Assembly: GCF_014194695.1 (NCBI RefSeq) | Contig: NZ_JACIAH010000001.1 | Span: 124,001-188,000 of the forward strand | Direction of reading: 5' to 3' | From: Rhizobium sp. BK399 | Lineage (GTDB): Bacteria; Pseudomonadota; Alphaproteobacteria; Rhizobiales; Rhizobiaceae | Length of the DNA stretch: 64,000 nt | In this document: positions 17,136 through 27,483 of the stretch, in pieces | Position numbering within the stretch: position 1 is the first letter of the stretch | Layout of the letters: each line of letters begins with the position of its first letter | Made by a program: the position numbers and the translations under genes | Notes under the pieces: generated by a model | Told to the model about the DNA's origin: nothing | Database searches by the model: none | Seen by the model: only the letters and a program-made list of their open reading frames with translations

Positions 17136-17517
17136 TTAGACGTCCGTGGCTGGCTGATTGATCATCCCTTCGATGTTGTAACCGTCGGGATCGAGGACGA
17201 AGCAGGCGTAGTAGTCGGGCGTGTACTGCGGTCTTGGGCCGGGGCCACCGTTGTCCTTGGCGCCGGCCTCAAGTGCAGCCTGGTAGAAAGCGTCAACTTC
17301 CGCCTTGTTGCGTGCACGGAAGGCCACGTGCAGGCGCGTAAAGGGTGGCGGCGTGTCTGCCTCCTGGATCTCAAACAGCCCACCGTCGCCAACATCGAAG
17401 GACCAAAACGCGCCCTCCTTCCCGAATGAGAGCTTGTGGCCCAATGGGACAAGAGCTTGTTCGTAGAACAACTTGCTCTTTCAGATCACTAACGGCAATG
17501 GTTATGTGGTCGATCAC
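17136..17517 (-). pseudogene. VOC/glyoxalase-family gene with an N-terminal frameshift
   Basis: The main frame (from 17471 down) encodes FYEQALVPLGHKL through VLDPDGYNIEG, a standard VOC (bleomycin-resistance/glyoxalase) domain. Its missing first strand, IDHITIAVSDLKE, is encoded just upstream in another frame from a GTG at 17515-17517. The joint reads GAG-C-AAG where GAG-AGC-AAG is expected, so two bases of an AG repeat appear lost near 17475. It could be a recent pseudogene, an N-terminally shortened protein starting at TTG 17471, or a sequencing error. Confidence 0.7.
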
Positions 17518-17539
17518 TTTGCACGCTCTTCGAGACGCT

Positions 17540-17590
<51 letters not shown>

Positions 17591-17632
17591 CCCTGATGCG
17601 AAATTCATTCAACAGACGCGCGACCACAAACG

Positions 17633-17664
17633 AAAACAGCCGGGCTTTGCAGCCCGGCTGTTTT
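17633..17664 (-). terminator. Terminator of the alpha operon (after rplQ)
   Basis: AAAACAGCCGGGC (17633-17645), loop TTTGCA, GCCCGGCTGTTTT (17652-17664): a 13-bp stem flanked by A and T runs, so it can work in both directions. It closes the long minus-strand ribosomal block 22 bases after the rplQ stop. Confidence 0.9.
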
Positions 17665-17686
17665 GCTTCCGGCGAACCGAAAAGGA

Positions 17687-18112
17687 TTAAGCGGCTTCAG
17701 CTGCTGCAGCTTCGGCTTCAACGCGAGCCTTGTCGGCTGCGCCCTTGGCGTAGGTGTCGCGATCAACGAACTCAACGACTGCGAGAGCAGCGTTGTCGCC
17801 CTGGCGGAAGCCAGCCTTCATGATACGCAGGTAGCCGCCGTTGCGGGTTGCGTAGCGCGAAGCGATCGCGTCGAAGAGCTTCGCAACGACAGCGGCGTCG
17901 CGGATCTGCGAGATCGCCTGACGACGAGCGTGCAGGTCGCCGCGCTTGCCGAGGGTGACGAGCTTTTCAACGATCGGGCGGATTTCCTTTGCCTTCGGCA
18001 GGGTCGTCACGATCTGCTCATGCGTGATGAGCGAAGCCGCCATGTTGGCAAACATTGCCTTACGGTGGCTAGCGGTTCTGTTCAGCTTGCGGCCGGCTTT
18101 ACCGTGGCGCAT
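17687..18112 (-). CDS. rplQ: 50S ribosomal protein L17
   Basis: Complete 141-residue L17, located near the peptide exit tunnel. It opens with [20 protein letters not shown] and continues with the [18 protein letters not shown] motif; the C-terminal 25 residues are an alanine-rich tail (AEAAAAEAA) common in alphaproteobacteria. It is the last gene of the alpha operon, 44 bases after rpoA. Confidence 0.98.
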   Translation of the reverse strand: MRHGKAGRKLNRTASHRKAMFANMAASLITHEQIVTTLPKAKEIRPIVEKLVTLGKRGDLHARRQAISQIRDAAVVAKLFDAIASRYATRNGGYLRIMKAGFRQGDNAALAVVEFVDRDTYAKGAADKARVEAEAAAAEAA

Positions 18113-18156
18113 TGCTATTCTCCTTCACTTGCAGGCATCCGCCTGCCGTTTGAATG

Positions 18157-19167
18157 TTAGTACTGGTCTTCGTAACGCTTGGCGAGATCTTCGATGTTCT
18201 CGGGCGGCCATGCCGGCACTTCCATGCCGAGGTGCAGGCCCATGGAAGCGAGAACTTCCTTGATTTCGTTCAGCGACTTGCGACCAAAATTCGGTGTGCG
18301 GAGCATTTCTGCTTCGGTCTTCTGAATGAGGTCGCCGATGTAGACGATGTTGTCGTTCTTCAGGCAGTTTGCCGAGCGAACAGACAGTTCGAGTTCGTCC
18401 ACCTTCTTGAGGAGCGCCGGGTTGAAAGCGAGTTCGGTGACTGCTTCCTCTTCGGTTTCCTTCTGCGGCTCGTCGAAGTTGACGAACACGCCAAGCTGAT
18501 CCTGCAGGATGCGAGCCGCGAAAGCGACGGCATCTTCGCCGGAGATCGAACCGTCGGTTTCGATCGTCATGTTCAGCTTGTCGTAGTCGAGAACCTGTCC
18601 TTCGCGGGTATTTTCAACCTTGTAGGACACCTTCTTGACCGGCGAATAAAGGCTGTCGACCGGGATGAGACCGATCGGAGCATCTTCCGCGCGATTGCGG
18701 TCGGCCGGAACGTAGCCCTTGCCGTTGTTGACGGTGAATTCCATACGGATTTCGGCGCCCTCGTCGAGCGTGCAGATGACATGCTCGGGGTTGAGGATTT
18801 CGATATCACCGACGGTCTGGATGTCGCCAGCCGTTACAACGCCCGGGCCCTGCTTGCGCACGACCATGCGCTTTGCGTCATCGCCATCCATCTTGATGGC
18901 GATTTCCTTGATGTTGAGGACGATGTCCGTGACGTCTTCGCGGACGCCCGGGATCGACGAGAACTCATGCAGCACGCCATCGATCTGCACGGCCGTCACT
19001 GCGGCACCGCGCAGCGAGGACAGCAGAACGCGGCGCAGCGCGTTGCCGAGGGTGAGGCCGAAACCGCGCTCCAGCGGCTCTGCTACGAGCGTCGCCTTGG
19101 TGCGCGAGCTCGAAGAGAACTCGACCTTGTTCGGCTTGATCAATTCCTGCCAGTTTTTCTGAATCAT
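18157..19167 (-). CDS. rpoA: DNA-directed RNA polymerase subunit alpha
   Basis: A 336-residue alpha subunit. The N-terminal domain (about 1-235) has the assembly motifs [21 protein letters not shown] and the C-terminal domain (about 255-320) has the DNA- and activator-binding helices ([34 protein letters not shown]). It dimerises to seed assembly of the polymerase whose large subunits are also encoded in this window. It sits between rpsK and rplQ, the normal alpha-operon position. Confidence 0.99.
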   Translation of the reverse strand: MIQKNWQELIKPNKVEFSSSSRTKATLVAEPLERGFGLTLGNALRRVLLSSLRGAAVTAVQIDGVLHEFSSIPGVREDVTDIVLNIKEIAIKMDGDDAKRMVVRKQGPGVVTAGDIQTVGDIEILNPEHVICTLDEGAEIRMEFTVNNGKGYVPADRNRAEDAPIGLIPVDSLYSPVKKVSYKVENTREGQVLDYDKLNMTIETDGSISGEDAVAFAARILQDQLGVFVNFDEPQKETEEEAVTELAFNPALLKKVDELELSVRSANCLKNDNIVYIGDLIQKTEAEMLRTPNFGRKSLNEIKEVLASMGLHLGMEVPAWPPENIEDLAKRYEDQY

Positions 19168-19267
19168 ATTTTTGCCTTCCGTTCGTTACCACCATCCAAT
19201 CGTGGCAACCGAGCTTGAGAAGCACCGGGAGCGAAAAGCCGCTCACCGGTGTTGTGAATGGCGATGA

Positions 19268-19657
19268 TCAGACGCGGCGCTTCTTGCGCGGGCGGCAACC
19301 ATTGTGCGGGATCGGCGTCACGTCGCGGATGGACGTGATCATGAAACCGGCAGCCTGGAGCGCGCGCAGAGCGGATTCACGACCCGAACCCGGACCGCAA
19401 ACTTCAACTTCCAGCGACTTCATGCCATGTTCCTGAGCCTTCTTGGCGCAGTCTTCAGCAGCGATCTGAGCAGCGAACGGGGTCGACTTGCGCGAGCCCT
19501 TGAAGCCCTTGGCGCCAGCAGACGACCAAGCAATCGCATTGCCCTGTGCGTCGGTGATCGTGATCATCGTGTTGTTGAAGGTCGAGTTGACGTGAGCTAC
19601 GCCAGACGAAATGTTTTTACGTTCGCGACGGCGAACGCGTACGGCTTCCTTGGCCAT
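19268..19657 (-). CDS. rpsK: 30S ribosomal protein S11
   Basis: Complete 129-residue S11 of the 30S platform. It has the [21 protein letters not shown] strands split across 20-35, the [19 protein letters not shown] motif and the C-terminal [17 protein letters not shown], which binds 16S rRNA. It lies 135 bases after rpsM and 100 bases before rpoA. Confidence 0.98.
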   Translation of the reverse strand: MAKEAVRVRRRERKNISSGVAHVNSTFNNTMITITDAQGNAIAWSSAGAKGFKGSRKSTPFAAQIAAEDCAKKAQEHGMKSLEVEVCGPGSGRESALRALQAAGFMITSIRDVTPIPHNGCRPRKKRRV

Positions 19658-19792
19658 TTAATATCCCTTTCTTGGATCTCTGCACCGCCGTAATGCCAGC
19701 GGCTACACCGGAACGAGACCTTGCGGCCCTGCCCGAAACTCAAAAGAGGCCGGCGCAGACCGCCAGCCCCCTCACCTCCGGTTTCCCGGAAA

Positions 19793-20161
19793 TTACTTCT
19801 TCTTACCAGCGATAGCCTTTGCCGGGCCCTTGCGGGTACGAGCATTGGTATGCGTGCGCTGACCGCGGACCGGAAGGCCACGGCGATGACGCAGGCCGCG
19901 GTAGCAACCGAGGTCCATCAGGCGCTTGATGTTCATCGAGGTCTCGCGACGCAGGTCACCTTCGACCTGATAATCACGGTCGATGGTTTCGCGAATCTGC
20001 AGGACTTCGGAGTCCGTCAGCTGATGGACGCGCTTGTCAGCCGGCAGGCCAACCTTTTCCATGATTTCCTGCGCGAATTTCGGACCGATCCCGTGGATAT
20101 ACGTCAGCGCGATTACAACGCGCTTTGCAGTCGGGATGTTGACGCCAGCGATACGTGCCAC
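19793..20161 (-). CDS. rpsM: 30S ribosomal protein S13
   Basis: Complete 122-residue S13 of the 30S head. It begins with a GTG at 20159-20161 ([11 protein letters not shown]) preceded by AAGGAG; longer readings from an ATG at 20197 would add 12 unrelated residues. The helix-two-turn-helix and the [19 protein letters not shown] tail are intact. It is the first gene of the alpha operon, 224 bases from adk, and has its own predicted promoter. Confidence 0.97.
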   Translation of the reverse strand: MARIAGVNIPTAKRVVIALTYIHGIGPKFAQEIMEKVGLPADKRVHQLTDSEVLQIRETIDRDYQVEGDLRRETSMNIKRLMDLGCYRGLRHRRGLPVRGQRTHTNARTRKGPAKAIAGKKK

Positions 20162-20231
20162 GCCTATTCTCCTTGCGTTCCAGTTGCCATCCGGCAAGTG
20201 GTGTCTCGTTACACGGCCTTGGATGGCCGCA

Positions 20232-20259
20232 ATTACAATTCAGGTTCTCAACAAGTCAA
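20232..20259 (-). promoter_or_regulatory. Predicted promoter of the alpha operon
   Basis: On the minus strand TTGACT (20259-20254) and TGTAAT (20237-20232) are 16 bases apart, 71 bases upstream of rpsM. This suggests that rpsM-rpsK-rpoA-rplQ can be transcribed independently of secY-adk. Confidence 0.5.
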
Positions 20260-20385
20260 AACGATCGAACCCGGAGTTCCCTTGGGAAGTCCGCGCCGAT
20301 CGCATGAGATATCGCGAGTTGGCGCGGTGTTTAGCGGAATCAGCGCTTAAAAGCAACCGCTTCCGCCAAGTTTATTTCCAAAGCC

Positions 20386-21036
20386 CTAAAGCTTCGAAAG
20401 AATGGCTTCGATCTCGTTCGTGACGTGATCGATGTCCGCCATGCCGTCCACCGACTTCAACTTGCCCTTGGCATAGTAGTAGCCGATCAGCGGCGAGGTT
20501 TCCTTGTAGTATGCCTGGAGGCGCGTGACGACCGTTTCGCGGTTGTCATCCGGGCGGCGCTTGAAATGCGTCGAACCACAGCGATCACAGACACCGTCTA
20601 CCTTCGGCTTCACATTGGTATCGTGATAGCCGGTGCCGCAATTGGCGCAGGTGTAGCGGCCGGATACCCGATCGGCCAGCACCTTGTCGTCGACCTGGAT
20701 CTCGATCACTGTCGAGAGCTCGAGCCCCTTGCCCTTCAGCATGCTTTCCGTCGCGTCGGCCTGAACCAACGTGCGCGGATAGCCGTCAAGAATAAAGCCC
20801 TTGGCGCAGTCTGGAGCGTCGAGACGCTCGGAAACGATGGCATTGACGATCTCATCCGAGACAAGCTTGCCAGCGTCCATGACGGCCTTCGCACGCTTGC
20901 CTACTTCCGTGCCTGCCGCAACGGCTGCGCGGAGCATGTCGCCCGTGGAAAGTTGCGGAATTCCGTACTTCTCCACGATCCGCTGAGCCTGGGTCCCCTT
21001 ACCCGCGCCCGGCGGCCCTAACAGTATGAGTCTCAT
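20386..21036 (-). CDS. adk: Adenylate kinase (zinc-lid form)
   Basis: A 216-residue kinase that interconverts ATP + AMP and 2 ADP. The P-loop [10 protein letters not shown] (about 7-16) and the DGYPRT motif (about 84-89) are present. The lid carries two Cys pairs (CANC and CDRC, about 130-133 and 150-153), the zinc-binding arrangement. Its start overlaps the secY stop by four bases, so translation is coupled, as is common in spc operons. Confidence 0.97.
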   Translation of the reverse strand: MRLILLGPPGAGKGTQAQRIVEKYGIPQLSTGDMLRAAVAAGTEVGKRAKAVMDAGKLVSDEIVNAIVSERLDAPDCAKGFILDGYPRTLVQADATESMLKGKGLELSTVIEIQVDDKVLADRVSGRYTCANCGTGYHDTNVKPKVDGVCDRCGSTHFKRRPDDNRETVVTRLQAYYKETSPLIGYYYAKGKLKSVDGMADIDHVTNEIEAILSKL

Positions 21037-22373
21037 CGCCCCCTCTTTCCTCCGCGCAACTTCGATTTCTTGATCAGACCTTCGTACTGCTGTGCGATCA
21101 GATGACCCTGAATCTGTGCCACCGTATCGAGAGTTACGCTAACCACGATCAAGAGAGAAGTGCCACCCAGGGACAACGGAATGCCCGTCTGCGACACAAG
21201 AATTTCCGGCAGGATGCACACGAAGACGAGGTAAATCGCGCCAATCACCGTAATGCGGGTCAGCACGTAATCGATGTATTCGGCAGTCCGCTCGCCCGGA
21301 CGGATGCCCGGAATGAAGCCCCCATGCTTCTTCAGATTGTCGGCGGTGTCCTTCGGATTGAAGACGATAGCCGTGTAGAAGAAGGCGAAAAACGCGATCA
21401 ACAGGCCGTAGAGCAGCATGTAGAGCGGCTGGCCATGGCCGAGCGCGGCCACGATCGAGGTTGCCCATGCAGGCAATGATGTGGTGTTGGCGAAGCCCGC
21501 GAGCGTCGCCGGCAGCAGCAGCAACGAGGACGAGAAGATCGCCGGGATGACGCCCGAGGTGTTGAGCTTCAGCGGCAGATGCGAGGTATCGCCCTGGAAC
21601 ATCCGATTGCCGACCTGGCGCTTCGGATACTGGATCAGCAGGCGCCGCTGTGCACGCTCGACAAAAACGATGATGGCGATGACAGCAATCGCAATGATGA
21701 TCACAGCGAGAATCAGTGTCGTCGACAGAGCGCCGGTGCGGCCAAGTTCCAGTGTACCGGCGAGAGCCTGCGGAAGGCCTGCAGCGATACCGGCGAAGAT
21801 GATCAGCGAAATACCGTTGCCGATACCGCGCGAGGTGATCTGCTCGCCGAGCCACATCAGGAACATCGTGCCGCCGAGCAGCGTGACAACCGTCGAAATG
21901 CGGAAGAAGATGCCCGGATCAACGACGAGGCCGTTGCCGCTCTCAAGGCCGACGGAAATGCCGTAGGCCTGCAGAGCACCGAGCAGCACCGTGCCGTAGC
22001 GGGTGTACTGGTTGATGATCTTGCGACCCTGCTCGCCTTCCTTCTTCAGGTTCTCGAGCGCCGGGACGACCGACGTCATCAGCTGCACGATGATCGAAGC
22101 GGAAATGTAAGGCATGATGCCGAGCGCAAAGATTGCCATGCGCTGCACGGCGCCGCCCGAGAACATGTTGAAGAGGCCGAGAATGCCGCCTGCCTGGCCA
22201 CGGAAGGCCTGGGCATAAGCTTCTGGATTGAGCCCGGGGAGCGGAATGTGGGTACCGAGCCGGTAGACGAGGAGAGCTGCCAGTGTGAACCACAGGCGCT
22301 TCTTGAGATCCTCGGCTTTGGCGAAGGTCGAGAAATTGAGGTTGGAAGCCAACTGTTCCGCTGCAGACGCCAT
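21033..22373 (-). CDS. secY: Preprotein translocase subunit SecY
   Basis: A 446-residue channel subunit of the Sec translocon with ten transmembrane helices. Visible landmarks are the plug region after [13 protein letters not shown], the [15 protein letters not shown] span, and the cytosolic loops [11 protein letters not shown] and [16 protein letters not shown]. It works with SecE, also encoded in this window (50142-50342). It is separated from rplO by 239 bases that contain a terminator-like hairpin. Confidence 0.98.
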   Translation of the reverse strand: MASAAEQLASNLNFSTFAKAEDLKKRLWFTLAALLVYRLGTHIPLPGLNPEAYAQAFRGQAGGILGLFNMFSGGAVQRMAIFALGIMPYISASIIVQLMTSVVPALENLKKEGEQGRKIINQYTRYGTVLLGALQAYGISVGLESGNGLVVDPGIFFRISTVVTLLGGTMFLMWLGEQITSRGIGNGISLIIFAGIAAGLPQALAGTLELGRTGALSTTLILAVIIIAIAVIAIIVFVERAQRRLLIQYPKRQVGNRMFQGDTSHLPLKLNTSGVIPAIFSSSLLLLPATLAGFANTTSLPAWATSIVAALGHGQPLYMLLYGLLIAFFAFFYTAIVFNPKDTADNLKKHGGFIPGIRPGERTAEYIDYVLTRITVIGAIYLVFVCILPEILVSQTGIPLSLGGTSLLIVVSVTLDTVAQIQGHLIAQQYEGLIKKSKLRGGKRGR

Positions 22374-22518
22374 GCGATTCTCCGCGCTACCGATTTCGGG
22401 CTCTAGCCAAGCGAGGTGCAGTACCCGGAATCAGCATTCTGAATTATTCAAAAGCGGGCTTCGGACGGATTGCGAACGCAACCTATGCCTCACCCTTGTG
22501 TTCGTTCCTACCGTTTAT

Positions 22519-22532
22519 GACGCACGTGCGTC
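22519..22532. promoter_or_regulatory. 14-bp perfect palindrome upstream of secY
   Basis: GACGCACGTGCGTC lies in the 239-base gap between rplO and secY, 146 bases before the secY start. It may be an operator or part of an RNA structure; no regulator is known to me for it. Confidence 0.35.
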
Positions 22533-22570
22533 CAGCCGGTTTTTGTGAGGCTCACATATGGGAGCAAAAT

Positions 22571-22595
22571 CGCCCGGTGTGAAGCACCCCGGGCG
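22571..22595 (-). terminator. Terminator-like hairpin between rplO and secY
   Basis: CGCCCGG (22571-22577) and CCGGGCG (22589-22595) form a 7-bp stem with extra pairing inside the loop. On the minus strand it is followed by ATTTTG, and lies 18 bases after the rplO stop. It may be a partial terminator within the spc operon. Confidence 0.55.
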
Positions 22596-22612
22596 ACTTA
22601 TCATAGCATTAA

Positions 22613-23089
22613 TTATTCAGCCGTTGCTGCGGCAGAAAGAAGCGTGACGGAGCCGCCAGCCTTTTCGATCTTTTCGATCGCCGGCTTGGAAGCGCCAGCA
22701 ACTTCAAACTTGACCTTTGCCTTCAGCTCGCCGTCGGCGAGAACGCGAACGCCGTCCTTGACGCGACGGATAACGCCGGCAGCCTTGAGAGCTGCCGCAT
22801 CAACCGTGGACTTGCCGTCGAGCTTGCCAGCGTCGATCGCAGCCTGAACACGCTCCAGCGACACGACGACGAAGTCGGCCTTGAAGATGTTGTTGAAGCC
22901 GCGCTTCGGCAGGCGACGGTAGATTGGCATCTGGCCGCCTTCGAAACCGTTGATGGCGACGCCGGAACGGGACTTCTGACCCTTGACACCGCGACCACCG
23001 GTCTTGCCCGAGCCCGAACCAATACCGCGGCCGAGGCGCTTGCGGCTGTGGGTCGAACCTTCGTTGTCTTTGATTTCATTGAGTTTCAT
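22613..23089 (-). CDS. rplO: 50S ribosomal protein L15
   Basis: Complete 158-residue L15. It begins [12 protein letters not shown], has the glycine-rich RNA-binding stretch [20 protein letters not shown] (about 21-40), and the family C-terminal domain ending [12 protein letters not shown]. It is the last ribosomal gene of the spc cluster before secY and lies 15 bases after rpmD. Confidence 0.98.
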   Translation of the reverse strand: MKLNEIKDNEGSTHSRKRLGRGIGSGSGKTGGRGVKGQKSRSGVAINGFEGGQMPIYRRLPKRGFNNIFKADFVVVSLERVQAAIDAGKLDGKSTVDAAALKAAGVIRRVKDGVRVLADGELKAKVKFEVAGASKPAIEKIEKAGGSVTLLSAAATAE

Positions 23090-23104
23090 AGCGAATCTCC
23101 CGGC

Positions 23105-23314
23105 TTACTTCTCGTCGACGACGCGAACGAGATGCTGGACGGCACGGATCATGCCACGAACGGAAGGGGTATCTTCCAGCGTGCGGCGACGGTGCATCTT
23201 GTTGAGTCCGAGGCCGATCAGCGTGCGCTGCTGGACATCCGGACGACGAATCGGGCTGCCGATCTGTTCGACAGTAACCGTCTTCGCTTCAGTCTTCTTG
23301 GTAGCCTTAGCCAT
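23105..23314 (-). CDS. rpmD: 50S ribosomal protein L30
   Basis: A 69-residue L30, a single ferredoxin-like domain binding 23S rRNA. The core is [20 protein letters not shown] followed by [21 protein letters not shown], the family signature, ending RVVDEK. It is located between rpsE and rplO as usual. Confidence 0.97.
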   Translation of the reverse strand: MAKATKKTEAKTVTVEQIGSPIRRPDVQQRTLIGLGLNKMHRRRTLEDTPSVRGMIRAVQHLVRVVDEK

Positions 23315-23328
23315 CTGTCAGACTCCTC

Positions 23329-23898
23329 TTATTCTTCAGAGGCATTGCCAGAAGCGGCACGGCGAGCCTGGAGCGTTGCATACTTGATGCCGCGCTGAGC
23401 TGCGATGTCCTTCGGGTGAACCTGGTGCTTCAGAGCGTCGAAGGTAGCGCGAACCATGTTGTATGGGTTCGAGGAACCGGTCGACTTGGCGACAACGTCG
23501 TGAACGCCGAGCGTTTCGAAAACGGCGCGCATCGGACCACCGGCGATGATACCGGTACCGACCTTGGCCGAACGAAGCAGAACCTTGCCGGCGCCATGGC
23601 GGCCATGAACGTCGTGATGCAGCGTACGGCCGTCACGCAGCGGTACGAAGATCAGTTCGCGCTTGGCAGCTTCAGTCGCCTTACGGATTGCTTCCGGCAC
23701 TTCACGTGCCTTGCCGTGACCGAAGCCAACGCGGCCCTTCTGGTCACCAACGACGACGAGAGCGGCGAAACCGAAACGGCGGCCACCCTTAACAACCTTA
23801 GCAACGCGGTTGATCGCGACCAGCTTGTCGACGAACTCGCTATCGCGTTCCTCACGGTTCTGGCGATCGTCGCGAGAACCTCTTCTTTCCTGTGCCAT
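23329..23898 (-). CDS. rpsE: 30S ribosomal protein S5
   Basis: A 189-residue S5. After an arginine- and aspartate-rich N-terminal extension ([20 protein letters not shown]) come the double-stranded RNA-binding-like domain ([21 protein letters not shown]) and the C-terminal domain ([21 protein letters not shown]). S5 takes part in decoding accuracy. It is 133 bases downstream of rplR, a longer gap than most in the operon. Confidence 0.98.
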   Translation of the reverse strand: MAQERRGSRDDRQNREERDSEFVDKLVAINRVAKVVKGGRRFGFAALVVVGDQKGRVGFGHGKAREVPEAIRKATEAAKRELIFVPLRDGRTLHHDVHGRHGAGKVLLRSAKVGTGIIAGGPMRAVFETLGVHDVVAKSTGSSNPYNMVRATFDALKHQVHPKDIAAQRGIKYATLQARRAASGNASEE

Positions 23899-24031
23899 TG
23901 TCCTTTTCCTTTTTCTTTTGCGGGTGGAACGGCAAACAAAACGAAGACCGCATCAACCTCTCCTTAGGAAGAGTGTTTGCGGTCCGGTGAACATCCGGCC
24001 GGAAGCCTGAAGCCCCGGCCGGAAATCTTAA

Positions 24032-24394
24032 TCAGAAGGACAGACCGCCTTCGCGAGCCGCATCGGCCAGAGCCTTGATGCGGCCATGGTAGATGAAGGC
24101 GCCGCGGTCGAATACGACCTCGTTGACGCCTGCCTTCTTTGCGCGCTCTGCAACGAGCTTGCCTACGAGGGCAGCTGCTGCGGTGTCAGCACCGGTCTTC
24201 AGAGAACCGCGCAGGTCCTTGTCGAGAGTCGAGGCGGACGCAAGCGTCTTACCAGCGACATCGTCGATGACCTGAACATAAATGTTCTTCGAGGAGCGAT
24301 GAACCGACAGGCGCGGACGGCCATTGGCCACCGACTTGAGGTGACGGCGCACGCGGTTGGCACGACGTGCAAGTGCTTCTTTCCTGCTAGCCAT
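24032..24394 (-). CDS. rplR: 50S ribosomal protein L18
   Basis: Complete 120-residue L18, which binds 5S rRNA together with L5 and L25. The basic N-terminus ([15 protein letters not shown]) and the motifs [18 protein letters not shown] and [24 protein letters not shown] are typical. It lies 12 bases after rplF. Confidence 0.98.
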   Translation of the reverse strand: MASRKEALARRANRVRRHLKSVANGRPRLSVHRSSKNIYVQVIDDVAGKTLASASTLDKDLRGSLKTGADTAAAALVGKLVAERAKKAGVNEVVFDRGAFIYHGRIKALADAAREGGLSF

Positions 24395-24406
24395 TTCGCG
24401 TGATCC

Positions 24407-24940
24407 TTACTTCTTCTTGCCTTCTTTGCGGACAATCCGCTCTTCGGCATACTTGACGCCCTTGCCCTTGTAAGGCTCAGGACCGCGGTATTCGCGGATT
24501 TCAGCGGCAACCTGGCCGACCTGCTGCTTGTTGATGCCGGTGACGACGATTTCCGTCGGCTTCGGCACAGCGATCGTAATGCCCTGCGGCGGCTCGTAAA
24601 CAACGTCATGGCTGAAGCCGAGTGCCAGCTGCAGGTTCTTGCCCTGGAGCGACGCGCGGTAACCGACGCCGTTGATTTCGAGCTTGCGCTCAAAGCCGTC
24701 CTTAACGCCCTTGAAGATGTTCTCGATCATCGTGCGGGACATGCCCCACTTTGCACGAGCATTCTTCGTCTGGGTGAGCGGCGTTACGACAACCGCATTG
24801 TTTTCGAGCTTCACGCCGACTTCGTCATTTGCGACGAAGAACAGCTCGCCCTTCGGGCCCTTAGCGGTAACCTTCTGGCCATCGACCGTAGCCGTGATCC
24901 CAGCAGGCACCTGAACGGGCTTTTTACCGATACGAGACAT
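24407..24940 (-). CDS. rplF: 50S ribosomal protein L6
   Basis: Complete 177-residue L6 with two duplicated alpha/beta domains. It begins [15 protein letters not shown] and ends with the conserved rRNA-binding [15 protein letters not shown] segment and a lysine-rich tail. It is placed near the sarcin-ricin loop on the 50S subunit. The order rpsH-rplF-rplR is standard. Confidence 0.98.
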   Translation of the reverse strand: MSRIGKKPVQVPAGITATVDGQKVTAKGPKGELFFVANDEVGVKLENNAVVVTPLTQTKNARAKWGMSRTMIENIFKGVKDGFERKLEINGVGYRASLQGKNLQLALGFSHDVVYEPPQGITIAVPKPTEIVVTGINKQQVGQVAAEIREYRGPEPYKGKGVKYAEERIVRKEGKKK

Positions 24941-24982
24941 GTTTCAATCCTGTCTGTTCGCTATGGAGATCCTTGCTCAGCC

Positions 24983-25381
24983 TTAGAAGACCGAGCAAAG
25001 AACCTCGCCACCAACGTTCTGTTCGCGAGCCTGGTGATCGGCCATCACGCCCTTCGGGGTCGAAAGGATGGTGATGCCGAGGCCGTTCGCGACCTGCGGA
25101 ATGGACTTGACCGAGACATAAACCCGGCGGCCCGGCTTGGACACACGGCCGATCTCACGGATCACCGATGCGCCTTCATAGTACTTCAGCTCGATGTTGA
25201 GCTCCGACTTGCCATTGCCGAAATCGACAAGGGAATAGCCACGGATGTAGCCTTCGGACTGCAGAACATCGAGAACGCGTGCACGGAGCTTCGAAGCAGG
25301 CGTCGAAACCGACGACTTGCGGCGAGAAGCACCGTTGCGGATGCGAGTGAGCATATCGCCCAACGGATCAGTCATTGTCAT
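24983..25381 (-). CDS. rpsH: 30S ribosomal protein S8
   Basis: Complete 132-residue S8, a 16S rRNA-binding protein that in Escherichia coli represses the spc operon. It begins [17 protein letters not shown] and ends with the conserved [15 protein letters not shown] segment. Whether S8 autoregulates here is not shown by the sequence. Confidence 0.98.
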   Translation of the reverse strand: MTMTDPLGDMLTRIRNGASRRKSSVSTPASKLRARVLDVLQSEGYIRGYSLVDFGNGKSELNIELKYYEGASVIREIGRVSKPGRRVYVSVKSIPQVANGLGITILSTPKGVMADHQAREQNVGGEVLCSVF

Positions 25382-25393
25382 CTAACCTGCTCC

Positions 25394-25699
25394 TTACCAG
25401 CTCGACTTGACGATGCCCGGCACCTTGCCGAGATTGCCGAGTTCACGCAGCGCGATACGCGACATGCGCAGTTTGCGGTAGTATGCGCGCGGACGGCCCG
25501 ATACTTCGCAACGGTTGCGAATGCGGGTCTTGGATCCATCGCGCGGCAGGGATGCCAGCTTGATCGAGGCCTTGAACCGGTCTTCGATCGGAAGAGCCTG
25601 GTTCATGATGATCGCCTTCAGAGCTGCGCGCTTGGCAGCCTGGTTAGCGACCGTGGTACGGCGGCGCTTGTTCTTTTCAACTGCGCTTGTCTTCGCCAT
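25394..25699 (-). CDS. rpsN: 30S ribosomal protein S14 (zinc-free form)
   Basis: A 101-residue S14 beginning at the ATG 25697-25699 ([14 protein letters not shown]). The length and the absence of the two CXXC pairs place it in the long, zinc-independent class. The C-terminal [20 protein letters not shown] motif is intact. It lies between rplE and rpsH. Confidence 0.98.
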   Translation of the reverse strand: MAKTSAVEKNKRRRTTVANQAAKRAALKAIIMNQALPIEDRFKASIKLASLPRDGSKTRIRNRCEVSGRPRAYYRKLRMSRIALRELGNLGKVPGIVKSSW

Positions 25700-25731
25700 G
25701 TGCGGTTCCTTTTCTACGCTCGTCGTTACGG

Positions 25732-26289
25732 TTACTGACGGAACGGGAAGTTGAACTCTGTCAAGAGAGCCCGCGCTTCGTCGTCCTTCGTTGCCGTCGT
25801 GCAAACGATGATGTCCATGCCCCACATCTGATCAACCTTGTCGTAGTTGATCTCAGGGAACACAATGTGCTCCTTGATGCCCATGGCGAAGTTGCCACGG
25901 CCGTCAAAGCTTTTCGGGTTCAGGCCGCGGAAGTCGCGAACGCGCGGAAGCGCGATGTTCACGAGACGGTCCAGGAACTCGTACATGCGAGCGCCGCGCA
26001 GGGTAACCTTTGCGCCGATCGGCATCTGCTCACGGACCTTGAAGCCCGCGATGGAGTTGCGTGCACGGGTGATGACCGGCTTCTGACCAGCGATAGCGGC
26101 CAGGTCAGCTGCAGCAACAGTCGGCTTCTTCGAATCAGCCGTTGCTTCACCAACACCCATGTTGATTACGATCTTGTCGAGCTTCGGGATCATCATTTCG
26201 TTGGCGTAGGAGAACTTCTCCTGCATCGCCGCACGAATGCGCTCGACATATTCCTTCTTGAGCCGCGGCTCGTACTTTGCGTCAGCCAT
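25732..26289 (-). CDS. rplE: 50S ribosomal protein L5
   Basis: Complete 185-residue L5, the 5S rRNA-binding protein of the central protuberance. It has [16 protein letters not shown], the [20 protein letters not shown] motif and the C-terminal [10 protein letters not shown] strand. Its start overlaps the rplX stop by one base (TGATG). Confidence 0.98.
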   Translation of the reverse strand: MADAKYEPRLKKEYVERIRAAMQEKFSYANEMMIPKLDKIVINMGVGEATADSKKPTVAAADLAAIAGQKPVITRARNSIAGFKVREQMPIGAKVTLRGARMYEFLDRLVNIALPRVRDFRGLNPKSFDGRGNFAMGIKEHIVFPEINYDKVDQMWGMDIIVCTTATKDDEARALLTEFNFPFRQ

Positions 26290-26591
26290 CAGATCACCTC
26301 ACCGGAACGCTTGGCCACACGGACCTTTTTGCCGTCAACAACCTTGAAACCGACGCGGGTCGGCTTGCCGTCCTTGTCGACGATCGCAACGTTGGACAGG
26401 TGAACAGCAGCTTCCTTGCTGATGATGCCGGCTTCCTGGCTCTGCGTCTGGCGCTGATGGCGCTTTACGACGTTGATGCCACGAACAACGGCACGATCTT
26501 CCTTAGGCAGAACCTGGAGGACTTCGCCAGTGCGGCCCTTGTCCTTGCCTGCGAGCATGACGACCTTGTCGCCCTTACGAATCTTTTGCAT
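26289..26591 (-). CDS. rplX: 50S ribosomal protein L24
   Basis: A 100-residue L24 with an N-terminal KOW motif ([21 protein letters not shown]). It starts 50S assembly. The central [20 protein letters not shown] stretch is typical. The stop overlaps the rplE start. Confidence 0.98.
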   Translation of the reverse strand: MQKIRKGDKVVMLAGKDKGRTGEVLQVLPKEDRAVVRGINVVKRHQRQTQSQEAGIISKEAAVHLSNVAIVDKDGKPTRVGFKVVDGKKVRVAKRSGEVI

Positions 26592-26603
26592 CGTTCGCGC
26601 TCC

Positions 26604-26972
26604 TTACAGTACTTCGGGAGCCAGCGAGATGATCTTCATGTGGTTCTTGGCGCGAAGTTCGCGCGGAACCGGTCCGAAGATACGGGTGCCGATCGGCTCT
26701 TTCTTGTTGTCGATGAGGACTGCTGCATTCGTGTCGAAGCGGATGATAGAACCATCAACGCGACGGATTTCCTTGGCGGTACGAACGACCACCGCCTTCA
26801 TCACGTCACCCTTCTTCACGCGGCCGCGCGGGATCGCTTCCTTGATCGAAACGACGATAACGTCGCCGATCCCGGCATACTTGCGCTTCGAGCCGCCCAG
26901 CACCTTGATGCACATGACACGACGTGCGCCGGAATTATCCGCCACGTCGAGGTTTGTTTGCATCTGAATCAT
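26604..26972 (-). CDS. rplN: 50S ribosomal protein L14
   Basis: Complete 122-residue L14 at the subunit interface. [19 protein letters not shown] and the [20 protein letters not shown] motif are intact. It is separated from rpsQ by 260 bases, an unusually long gap for this position, which carries a hairpin described separately. Confidence 0.98.
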   Translation of the reverse strand: MIQMQTNLDVADNSGARRVMCIKVLGGSKRKYAGIGDVIVVSIKEAIPRGRVKKGDVMKAVVVRTAKEIRRVDGSIIRFDTNAAVLIDNKKEPIGTRIFGPVPRELRAKNHMKIISLAPEVL

Positions 26973-27145
26973 ATCAGGTCGCCTTTTTGGTTTACCGGAA
27001 TGGTTGGGCTAGAAGCCCCCTTCCCCGGCTTATGAAAATTGTCAGCCGGCCGCTTGCCACGAGGCAGGCGAAAACACGGCATAGCTTGAATAGCGCGGGA
27101 TCGATCGTGCCAGGGTGGTTTCCCCAATGGGACCTTCCGTGCGCT

Positions 27146-27179
27146 CAAAGCAAAAGAACGCTCGACGAACGAGCGTTCT
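27146..27179 (-). terminator. Terminator-like hairpin between rpsQ and rplN
   Basis: AGAACGCTCG (27155-27164) and CGAGCGTTCT (27170-27179) form a perfect 10-bp stem with a five-base loop. On the minus strand the stem is followed by TTTTGCTTT (27154-27146). It lies 53 bases after the rpsQ stop, in the 260-base gap before rplN, where I see no gene and no clear -35/-10 pair. Confidence 0.65.
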
Positions 27180-27232
27180 GACGCTGCTTCATACAGATAT
27201 TTCCGCGAGACGCAAGGCCTCGCGCAAAAATC

Positions 27233-27472
27233 TTACTTGGCCTGGGCGGAAACGACCGTCCAACGCTTGTCCTTGGAGATCGGCGCGCATTCCTCGATGG
27301 ATACGGTATCGCCGATCTTGTACTGATTGTTTTCGTCGTGGGCCTTGTACTTCTTGGAACGACGAACGGTCTTCTGGAGCAGCGGGTGAGCGAAACGACG
27401 CTCAACGCGAACTACGACAGTCTTCTCGTTCTTGTCGCCAACGACAACGCCCTGCAGAATGCGCTTCGGCAT
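27233..27472 (-). CDS. rpsQ: 30S ribosomal protein S17
   Basis: Complete 79-residue S17, an OB-fold primary 16S rRNA-binding protein. It begins [21 protein letters not shown] and has [22 protein letters not shown] near the end. It is 11 bases after rpmC and is the last gene before the hairpin-bearing gap to rplN. Confidence 0.98.
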   Translation of the reverse strand: MPKRILQGVVVGDKNEKTVVVRVERRFAHPLLQKTVRRSKKYKAHDENNQYKIGDTVSIEECAPISKDKRWTVVSAQAK

Positions 27473-27483
27473 GATGTTTTCCT

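Noticed and set aside
20387..20400. A missing rpmJ (L36) or infA between secY and rpsM
   Set aside because: These genes are absent here, but in rhizobia they are normally located elsewhere, so this is not a deletion that I can support.
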